A stretch of DNA of 5,398 bases from Clostridiales bacterium (GTDB lineage Bacteria; Bacillota; Clostridia; Oscillospirales; Oscillospiraceae). The position numbers and the translations under genes are program-made. The stretch covers positions 794 to 6,191 of the forward strand of contig DQDL01000057.1 of the NCBI GenBank assembly GCA_003533405.1, written 5' to 3'. The number at the start of each line of letters is the position of its first letter. Position 1 is the first letter of the stretch. Below are positions 1-4,979 of this stretch, piece by piece. The notes beneath the pieces are model-generated. The model was given only the letters and a program-made list of their open reading frames with translations, was not told the DNA's origin and did not search any database.

Positions 1-361
1 AGATGCTGACGCAGATGCTGACGCCGATGCAGATGCCGATGCAGACGCAGATGCTGACGCAGATGCTGACGCAGATGCTGACGCAGATGCCGACGCAGAC
101 GCAGACGCAGATGCAGACGCAGATGCAGATGCCGACGCAGATGCTGACGCAGACGCAGACGCCGACGCAGACGCTGATGCTGATGCAGATGCCGATGCAG
201 ATGCTGATGCTGATGCTGATGCCGACGTCGATCATGACGACGATTCCCCGAAGGATCCGCCTAAGACCGGCGACACAAGAGACTACATGCTTGTAACGAT
301 GATTGCTGTTTCCAGCATCATTGTTCTGGCCTCAACTTACCGCAAAAGAGAAGAAAACTGA
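1..361 (+). CDS. Cell-wall-anchored surface protein with Asp-Ala stalk, C-terminal fragment (5' end outside window)
   Basis: This is the C-terminal 119 residues of a secreted protein that sortase would attach covalently to peptidoglycan. Read with codons starting at base 2, it stays open to the TGA at 359-361. In order, it shows 75 strictly alternating Asp and Ala residues, an acidic linker (VDHDDDSPKD), a PPKTGD sorting motif (PPKTG at 257-271), a hydrophobic stretch of about 16 residues beginning MLVTMIAV, and a charged tail ending YRKREEN. That layout is the classic cell-wall sorting signal, except that the first motif position is Pro instead of Leu. The stalk resembles in style the Ser-Asp stalks of staphylococcal Sdr/Clf adhesins, which lift a ligand-binding head through the wall. 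The head domain lies upstream and is not visible, so ligand and role are unknown. The window contains no start codon for it. The neighbouring sortase B gene is a plausible processing enzyme. Confidence 0.88.
   Translation, partial: DADADADADADADADADADADADADADADADADADADADADADADADADADADADADADADADADADADADADADVDHDDDSPKDPPKTGDTRDYMLVTMIAVSSIIVLASTYRKREEN
2..226 (+). repeat. Hexanucleotide GAYGCN tandem repeat encoding (Asp-Ala)n
   Basis: This is an uninterrupted 225-base tract of 75 codons alternating GAT/GAC and GCT/GCA/GCC, giving 38 Asp and 37 Ala. Within it a 12-base register (gatgctgacgca and close variants) recurs, most regularly in the first half. No GCG codon occurs, and the third positions vary freely while the protein repeat is perfect. 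The tract probably continues upstream of the window. Shifted by one base the same DNA gives a Met/Thr/Gln/Leu-rich open frame, which is a shadow of the repeat and not a gene. Confidence 0.95.
257..358 (+). other. Cell-wall sorting signal (PPKTG, membrane segment, basic tail)
   Basis: Codons 257-271 encode PPKTG, followed by the polar spacer DTRDY, a hydrophobic segment (287-334) and the tail TYRKREEN. Sortases cut between Thr and Gly of such motifs and join the Thr to the wall precursor. Clostridial class B sortases, for example that of Clostridioides difficile, are known to prefer (S/P)PXTG over LPXTG, and this motif fits that pattern. The tail is basic in its first half and ends with two Glu and an Asn. 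Confidence 0.85.
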
Positions 362-379
362 TCATGTGTGGGCGATTGG

Positions 380-408
380 TTGACTTATTGCTTAAGTGAA
401 TATAAAAT
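380..408 (+). promoter_or_regulatory. Candidate sigma-A promoter for the hairpin-domain protein/sortase operon
   Basis: A TTGACT -35 box (380-385) and a TAAAAT -10 box (403-408) are separated by exactly 17 bases. Transcription would start near 415, giving an untranslated leader of about 80 bases before the ATG at 496. The -10 box lies at the foot of the upstream gene's terminator hairpin. A transcript from this promoter would therefore lack most of the hairpin's left arm and escape termination. Assignment is by sequence match only. Confidence 0.6.
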
Positions 409-436
409 AGGAGTGGTGTTACCACTCCTATTTTTT
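404..436 (+). terminator. Rho-independent terminator of the surface protein gene
   Basis: The perfect inverted repeat at 404-417 and 421-434 has the core GGAGTGGT / ACCACTCC, a 3-base loop (GTT) and a T-run at 431-436. It sits 42 bases after the TGA of the anchored protein. Because A residues flank the left arm, it could also stop transcription from the other strand, although no minus-strand gene is evident nearby. Confidence 0.88.
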
Positions 437-495
437 CAATATTTGAAAGCACAAATGGTTTCCCCGCTTCTATTATATATAATCCGAGGTGTGTC

Positions 496-2349
496 ATGAG
501 CAGAAAAAGCAGGCGCAAAAAGTTTATCCGAAAGCCCAAGGAGACCGAGGCGCAGAAAAAGGCTCGGGCAAAGCGCAGCCTTATAATCACTTGCTCGGTA
601 ATCTTTCTGATAGTTGCAGCCGTTGTGGTGAGCTATCTCGTCACGCAAAACAGCAAGCTGAGCAGCATCGAGCTGTTTGAAAAGAAGGCCGGGCTTCTGA
701 TGGAGCAGGTCGTCTCCGGCACGAGGGACAGCGAGCTTTCCGGCGAGATCGAGGACGGTCTGCCGAAGGGCGTTGTGTTTGTCTCGATATGCAACGGCGA
801 TGAGCGTGCCAAGGTGTTCACCGGCACGGGCAGCACCAAGCAGGCTGCGTGGGACGATGCATACAGCAAGGCGCACAGCTTTGTCGAGGAAAACAGCTAC
901 AACTGTCTGTGGGTCAAGGCTGATCTTATGGGCGAGGCTAAGACCATGAGCATCGATGAGTTCTCGACCGAGCTTGCGCACTACAGGCATGAATTTTTCC
1001 GCAAAGGCATCTCCTTTGATAAGGACTTCAACACAGCTTTGCTTGAAGCCGAGCTCAACGCCGGAAAGATACTCGACTACGACGAGGAGTGCGTTAACAC
1101 AACCTACCTGCGCAATTACCTCAGCAAGTCAGACAGAACGCCTATCGTTACCCTCCCCGATCAGTATGTTATTTTTAACTGCATCGGCTGGATATGCGAC
1201 GAGGACAGCAAGGTGTATGACCTTATAAGCGATGATGCCGACTACGGAAGGCGCAAGGTCGATCTTATTGACAAGGATTACGCCGCCGAGCTTGTTAAAA
1301 ACGCATCGTCGTTCCTTATCGATCAGGTAAACGACGACGGAAGCTTTGTCTACGGAATGTACCCGCGCTTTGACAGGAATATCGATAACTACAATATTGT
1401 CCGCCACGCAAGTACTCTTTGGAGCCTTGTCTGCCAGTACAGGATGACCGGCAACGAGGAGCTTGTCTCGGTCATCGACAAGGCGATAGACTACATGATA
1501 GACACCGCCGTCATCAGTATCGATGACAACACCTCTTACCTGCTGGAGAAAAAATCGGATGAGATAAAGCTCGGCGGCTGCGGCGTTGCGGTCGTGGCAC
1601 TTACCGAGTATATGGACGCATTCGGCTCGGATAAATACAAGGATGTCGCCATTAAACTCGGCAACGGCATTCTGACTATGCTTAACGAGGACACCGGCGA
1701 GTATTACCATGTGCTCAACGGCGACTGCTCACGCAAGGAGCAGTTCAGGACCGTTTACTATGACGGCGAGGCGACCTTCGCCCTGTGCAGGCTCTATTCC
1801 CTCACGGGCGATGAAAAGTGGCTCAACGCCGCAAAGGCTGCGGTCGAGCACTTTATCGATGCCGACTATGTGCAGTTTAAGGATCACTGGGTCGCATACT
1901 CCATGAACGAGATAACAAAGTATGTCGACGATGACAGGTACTACACCTTTGCCCTGCGCAATGCTCAGGAAAACCTCGACAGGATTTATAACCGAGACAC
2001 CACATACCACACCTATTTCGAGCTTTTGATGAGCACCTTTGAGCTGTACGACAGGATGATCGAAAAGGGCATCCATGTCGATTATCTTGATAACGGCTTT
2101 GACCTTGAGTATTTCCTCAAGACCATCTATAAGCGTGCAGACCACATGCTAAACGGCTACTTTTACCCCGAATACGCAATGTACATGGCTAACCCCAACA
2201 GAGTGCTCGACACATTCATGGTGCGCCACGACGGCTACCGCATAAGGATAGACGATGTGCAGCACAATGTCGGCGGCTATTACCTGTACTACAAGAACTA
2301 CGACAAGCTTGTCGAATACGGAATGCTCGATTGCAGGGATAAGACATGA
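496..2349 (+). CDS. Membrane-anchored extracellular protein with six-hairpin-like helical domain
   Basis: This is a 617-residue protein of unidentified function. The ATG is preceded by a GAGGTG ribosome binding site at 486-491. The N-terminus is very basic (residues 2-27, many Arg and Lys), followed by one membrane helix at about 28-50. There is no obvious cleavage site, so it is probably a type II protein with the bulk outside the cell. Residues about 55-255 form a mixed alpha/beta region. From about 260 to the end the protein is a series of helical hairpins, with recurring Gly-rich turns and aromatic helices such as KLGGCGVAVVALTEY (358-372) and YYDGEATFALCRLY (421-434). A conserved-looking stretch, RHDGYRIRIDDVQHNVGGYY, lies at 577-596. 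This pattern is typical of alpha/alpha toroids found in six-hairpin glycosidases, unsaturated-uronyl hydrolases and uronyl epimerases. A role on a wall or capsule glycan is inference and the active site cannot be named. The gene overlaps the sortase gene by four bases (ATGA), so the two are translationally coupled. It has no sorting motif of its own. Confidence 0.85.
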   Translation: MSRKSRRKKFIRKPKETEAQKKARAKRSLIITCSVIFLIVAAVVVSYLVTQNSKLSSIELFEKKAGLLMEQVVSGTRDSELSGEIEDGLPKGVVFVSICNGDERAKVFTGTGSTKQAAWDDAYSKAHSFVEENSYNCLWVKADLMGEAKTMSIDEFSTELAHYRHEFFRKGISFDKDFNTALLEAELNAGKILDYDEECVNTTYLRNYLSKSDRTPIVTLPDQYVIFNCIGWICDEDSKVYDLISDDADYGRRKVDLIDKDYAAELVKNASSFLIDQVNDDGSFVYGMYPRFDRNIDNYNIVRHASTLWSLVCQYRMTGNEELVSVIDKAIDYMIDTAVISIDDNTSYLLEKKSDEIKLGGCGVAVVALTEYMDAFGSDKYKDVAIKLGNGILTMLNEDTGEYYHVLNGDCSRKEQFRTVYYDGEATFALCRLYSLTGDEKWLNAAKAAVEHFIDADYVQFKDHWVAYSMNEITKYVDDDRYYTFALRNAQENLDRIYNRDTTYHTYFELLMSTFELYDRMIEKGIHVDYLDNGFDLEYFLKTIYKRADHMLNGYFYPEYAMYMANPNRVLDTFMVRHDGYRIRIDDVQHNVGGYYLYYKNYDKLVEYGMLDCRDKT

Positions 2350-3086
2350 ATATTGATACAAGAAAAATCGTCAGAATAGTTGCGCTTATAGCTCTCATAG
2401 CTTCGCTTTGCGTGCTGGCCTTCTATATCATCGGCGACTTGCAGGATGCCAAAACCGATGATGATATAAAAGATCTCAAAGGCAAGGATACCGAGGTCAA
2501 GATGCCCGAAGTGCTGGACGAATATGCAAGTCTTTATGCCGAAAACAAGGATACGATAGGCTGGCTGAAGATAGACGGTACGGAGATAGACCATGTCGTC
2601 ATGCAGGCTCCCGACGAGATAAACAAATACCTGCGCAACGACTTTTACGGCAAGTCATCGACCCGTGGCTGCCTGTTCGTTGACGAATACTGCGACATTT
2701 TTAAGTCCGACAACATCATAGTATACGGCCACAACATGAAGGACGGCACAATGTTCGGCACACTCGACCGTTTTGCCAACGAGAGCTTCTACTCCAAGCA
2801 CAAGCTCATTCAATTTGACACCATTTATGAAAAGCACACCTATGAGGTCGTGGCGGCGATAAAAACGGAGATCCCCCCGAAGGGCGAAAAGGTGTTCCGC
2901 TATTACGAGTACACAAGCTCGAACGATGAGGAGACCTTCCTTGAGTATGCGGATTTTATTGAGAAAAATAAGCTCTACGACACGGGCGTTGAGATCAACC
3001 CCGGCGATAAGCTCCTCACACTGTCGACCTGCGCATACCACACGACCGACGGCCGCTTTGTCGTTGTCGCAAAGCAGGTCAGCTGA
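2346..3086 (+). CDS. srtB: Class B sortase
   Basis: This is a membrane-bound cysteine transpeptidase of 246 residues, a usual length for class B. It cleaves a sorting motif in secreted proteins and links them to peptidoglycan or to another protein. One N-terminal membrane helix (about 9-30) is followed by a linker and the sortase domain from about 55. Class B hallmarks are GWLKIDGTEIDHVVMQ (72-87), YLRNDFYGKSSTRGCLFVDE (95-114), YGHNM with the catalytic His129, and TLSTCAY with the nucleophile Cys229, followed by GRF with Arg237. The YYEYTSS segment (186-192) lies in the extended loop region before the last strands, a common place for class B insertions. Start: the ATG overlaps the preceding stop codon, and AGGG at 2335-2338 lies 7 bases before it. 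The likely substrate in view is the PPKTG protein at the left edge. It could also act on its operon partner or on distant substrates. No clear terminator follows, so some read-through into the tetR-type gene is possible. Confidence 0.93.
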   Translation: MNIDTRKIVRIVALIALIASLCVLAFYIIGDLQDAKTDDDIKDLKGKDTEVKMPEVLDEYASLYAENKDTIGWLKIDGTEIDHVVMQAPDEINKYLRNDFYGKSSTRGCLFVDEYCDIFKSDNIIVYGHNMKDGTMFGTLDRFANESFYSKHKLIQFDTIYEKHTYEVVAAIKTEIPPKGEKVFRYYEYTSSNDEETFLEYADFIEKNKLYDTGVEINPGDKLLTLSTCAYHTTDGRFVVVAKQVS

Positions 3087-3118
3087 CTACTGTTTATTCC
3101 TTTTTCCCTAATTATTTG

Positions 3119-3147
3119 TTGAGATTTTTTCGGATATAGTGTATAAT
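3119..3147 (+). promoter_or_regulatory. Sigma-A promoter of the TetR-family regulator
   Basis: A TTGAGA -35 box (3119-3124), a 17-base spacer and a perfect TATAAT -10 box (3142-3147) stand before the regulator gene. Transcription would start near 3154, leaving a leader of about 39 bases that contains the GGGAG ribosome binding site. It shows that the regulator can be expressed independently of the sortase operon. Confidence 0.75.
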
Positions 3148-3151
3148 ACTA
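3137..3151 (+). promoter_or_regulatory. Possible TetR-type operator over the -10 box
   Basis: The 15-base sequence TAGTGTATAATACTA is an imperfect inverted repeat (outer TAGT/ACTA, with an inner T/A pair matching) centred on the -10 box. TetR-family proteins commonly repress their own promoters through short palindromes in this position. AT-rich promoters produce such symmetry by chance, so this is only a candidate. Confidence 0.3.
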
Positions 3152-3179
3152 AACAAATAGAGATATATCATTCAGTTTT

Positions 3180-3184
3180 GGGAG
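3180..3184 (+). promoter_or_regulatory. Ribosome binding site deciding the regulator's start
   Basis: GGGAG lies 8 bases before the ATG at 3193. An in-frame GTG at 3139 would lengthen the protein by 18 residues, but it falls inside the promoter spacer, upstream of the expected transcription start, and has no ribosome binding site. The ATG at 3193 is therefore preferred. Confidence 0.8.
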
Positions 3185-3192
3185 AAAAGAAT

Positions 3193-3768
3193 ATGAGCGG
3201 AAGCAGCAGAATAGTCGAAAGATCAAAAAAAAATATCAAGGACGCAATGCTTGAGCTGATGTACGAAAAGGAGTTCAGCCGCATCACGGTAAACGAGCTG
3301 CTCGTAAGAGCAGGCATCAGCCGAGGCACCTTCTATGCGCATTTTGCAAATCTCGAGGATGTCCGGCAGCAGCTGATAGACGACCTTTTTGACTACGCAG
3401 ACTCCATCGGCGCAAACTACAAGCCCAGCGAGCTTGCAAAGGATCCCTACCCTATTTTGTTCCTTATGGCGGATATCATGACGAAAAGCGCTGACCCCAC
3501 CAAGCGGCTTTTCAAGTTTATAAACGCCTACGATATCGGCAGGAACCTCAAAACTTGGCTCACAAAGTACATTTTGTCCGATGAGGAGCTTGTAAGGCAG
3601 CTCGGCGGCGAAGATCAGGCAAGAATATATGCAAGATTTATCTCCGGCGGCATGATGCATGTTTACAACAACTGGATGGCGGACGATATCAAGGCCGAGC
3701 CCGAGGTGCTCGCACGCTCGCTGTGCAATATGCTCATGGGCGGATTTAACGGCGTAATACAGAAGTAA
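3193..3768 (+). CDS. TetR/AcrR-family transcriptional regulator
   Basis: This is a DNA-binding regulator of 191 residues, typical for the family, expected to act as a dimer in the cytoplasm and usually as a repressor released by a small ligand. The N-terminal domain (about 8-55) has the family pattern: a first helix with NIKDAMLELM, then the helix-turn-helix ITVNELLVRAGISRGTFYAHF (31-51), in which the GISRGTFYAHF recognition part is nearly canonical. The C-terminal domain (about 80-190) is all helical, including a GGMMHVYNNWM segment (152-162) like that in DhaS-type regulators. It binds an unknown effector. The gene has its own promoter and no adjacent transporter or enzyme gene that would suggest a target, so what it controls is unclear. 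The sortase operon just upstream and its own promoter are the nearest candidates. It converges on the phosphofructokinase gene and shares a terminator with it. Confidence 0.92.
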   Translation: MSGSSRIVERSKKNIKDAMLELMYEKEFSRITVNELLVRAGISRGTFYAHFANLEDVRQQLIDDLFDYADSIGANYKPSELAKDPYPILFLMADIMTKSADPTKRLFKFINAYDIGRNLKTWLTKYILSDEELVRQLGGEDQARIYARFISGGMMHVYNNWMADDIKAEPEVLARSLCNMLMGGFNGVIQK

Positions 3769-3774
3769 CTATGC

Positions 3775-3813
3775 AAAAACTCGGTAATACCAAACGGTAT
3801 TACCGAGTTTTTT
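3775..3813. terminator. Bidirectional rho-independent terminator between convergent genes
   Basis: A perfect stem, ACTCGGTAATACC (3779-3791) against GGTATTACCGAGT (3796-3808), encloses a 4-base loop. A T-run (3808-3813) lies on one side and an A-run (3775-3779) on the other, so it can end transcripts from both directions. It starts 6 bases after the regulator's stop. Its right edge overlaps the phosphofructokinase stop codon (3812-3814). Confidence 0.92.
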
Positions 3814-4897
3814 AATCTCCGAACGATATGCCGATATCCCTTGCGACTTGTATAAGCGGGTGATCGGTCGGGAGGAATTTTGTTTTGCTTGCAGCCTCCT
3901 CAAGCGGTATCGACACGATATTGCCGCCACGGATGGCGACCATGCGGCCGTACTGCTTGTTTGCGATGAGCTCCGCTGCCGCAGTGCCGAACTGCGTTGC
4001 CAGCACACGGTCATACGGGCACGGAGGACCGCCTCGCTGATAATGCCCGGGCACGGTGACCCTCGCCTCTTGGCCGAGAGCGGCTTCTATCTGCGATGCT
4101 ATCTTAAACGACACCGTGGAATGCTTGGAGTTTTCAAGCTTTTTGCGGCTCTCCTCCTCGGAAAGCAGTCTGTCGTCAATAGATCTTGCGCCCTCGGCGA
4201 CTGCTAGGATAGAGAAGCTTCTGCCGTGACGGCGGCGATGCTCGATAGCCTCCAAGACCTTGTTTATATCATACGGTATCTCGGGGATGAGGATTATATC
4301 CGCTCCGCTGCCGATGCCGGCATGAAGCGTCAGCCAGCCTGCGTCCCTGCCCATGAGCTCGACGAGGAAAATGCGGCCGTGGGAGCTTGCGGTGGAATGG
4401 ATATAGTCGATGACATTCGTTGCAATGTCAACGGCGCTTTGGAAGCCGAAGGTCGTATCGGTGCCGAAAATGTCGTTATCGATCGTTTTCGGCAGCGTCA
4501 CGACATTCATGCCCGCATCCATCAGGAGCTTTGCGCTTTTCTGCGTGCCGTTGCCGCCCATTATCACAAGGCAGTCGAGATTGAGCCTGTTGTAGGTGTC
4601 CTTCATGGCCGGAATGAGGCTGTTGCCCTCCTCATCGACGATGTCCTTTCCCGGGACATAGCGCTGGCGGGAGGTGCCGAGGATGGTGCCGCCCTGTGTG
4701 AGGATGCCGGAGAAGTCCTTCGGTTCCATGTACATGTAGTCGCCGTCAATGAGCCCACGGTAGCCGTCGTACATTCCGAATATCTCAAGGTTTTCAATTT
4801 TATTATACAGAGCCTTCCCTATGCCCCGCATTGCGGCGTTCAGCCCTTGGCAGTCTCCGCCGGAGGTGATGAGCGCCACTCGTGTCATCTTTTTCAC
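3812..4897 (-). CDS. pfkA: 6-phosphofructokinase
   Basis: This glycolytic enzyme phosphorylates fructose 6-phosphate to the 1,6-bisphosphate in the cytoplasm. It has 361 residues, longer than the roughly 320 of Escherichia coli PfkA and close to the actinobacterial/mixed (group III) type. Motifs in order are TSGGDCQGLN (11-20), GTSR (74-77), GGNGT (114-118), PKTIDND (136-142, catalytic Asp140), MGRDAGW (182-188), AEG with Glu235, and GHYQRGG (284-290) with substrate-binding His and Arg. Gly117 is at the ATP-type position (E. coli Gly104), while Lys137 is at the position where PPi enzymes have Lys and E. coli has Gly124. Asn116 replaces the acidic residue of GGDGS. ATP is the likelier donor but this is not certain. 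The start is a GTG supported by GTGAGG 8 bases upstream; the ATG three codons later lacks a well-spaced site. It has its own promoter, with an unknown gene 82 bases upstream on the same strand. Confidence 0.95.
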   Translation of the reverse strand: MKKMTRVALITSGGDCQGLNAAMRGIGKALYNKIENLEIFGMYDGYRGLIDGDYMYMEPKDFSGILTQGGTILGTSRQRYVPGKDIVDEEGNSLIPAMKDTYNRLNLDCLVIMGGNGTQKSAKLLMDAGMNVVTLPKTIDNDIFGTDTTFGFQSAVDIATNVIDYIHSTASSHGRIFLVELMGRDAGWLTLHAGIGSGADIILIPEIPYDINKVLEAIEHRRRHGRSFSILAVAEGARSIDDRLLSEEESRKKLENSKHSTVSFKIASQIEAALGQEARVTVPGHYQRGGPPCPYDRVLATQFGTAAAELIANKQYGRMVAIRGGNIVSIPLEEAASKTKFLPTDHPLIQVARDIGISFGD

Positions 4898-4905
4898 TTC
4901 GTGTA

Positions 4906-4911
4906 CCTCAC
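4906..4911 (-). promoter_or_regulatory. Ribosome binding site deciding the GTG start of phosphofructokinase
   Basis: On the minus strand GTGAGG stands 8 bases before the GTG at 4897-4895. The alternative ATG at 4888-4886 would be 17 bases away, too far for normal initiation. The GTG start, giving an MKKMTR N-terminus, is preferred. Confidence 0.75.
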
Positions 4912-4927
4912 TTTTTTGTATGCAAAT

Positions 4928-4955
4928 ATTGTATTACATCTGCCAAAAAAGTCAA
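4928..4955 (-). promoter_or_regulatory. Sigma-A promoter of the phosphofructokinase gene
   Basis: On the minus strand a TTGACT -35 box (4955-4950) and a TACAAT -10 box (4933-4928) are separated by 16 bases. Transcription would begin near 4921, about 24 bases before the GTG start, so the ribosome binding site is included. Assignment is by sequence match and spacing. Confidence 0.65.
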
Positions 4956-4979
4956 TCGTGAAACTGACTAAAACTTATT

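Noticed and set aside
3..296. Open frame of Met/Thr/Gln/Leu repeats
   Set aside because: It is the +1 shifted shadow of the Asp-Ala repeat. The frame starting at base 2 gives a complete wall-sorting signal and proper C-terminus, so that is the coding frame.
478..483. Perfect TATAAT just before the 617-residue gene
   Set aside because: Transcription from it would start at about 490, after most of the ribosome binding site (486-491), and there is no -35 box at proper distance. The TTGAAA at 443-448 is 29 bases away. The promoter at 380-408 is better.
1129..1710. 193-codon open frame on the - strand inside the 617-residue gene
   Set aside because: It is a shadow frame produced by codon bias of the sense gene, with no ribosome binding site or recognisable domain.
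3078..3087. Perfect 10-base palindrome GTCAGCTGAC over the sortase stop codon, followed by T-rich DNA
   Set aside because: It can form only a 3-pair stem with a 4-base loop, too weak for a terminator. One copy inside coding sequence is not enough to call an operator.
3139..3192. Longer start (GTG at 3139) for the TetR-family regulator
   Set aside because: It lies in the spacer of the regulator's own promoter, has no ribosome binding site, and adds residues not typical of the family.
4956..4979. Possible terminator between the unknown protein and phosphofructokinase
   Set aside because: The sequence has a partial AAACT direct repeat but no stable stem followed by a T-run on the minus strand.
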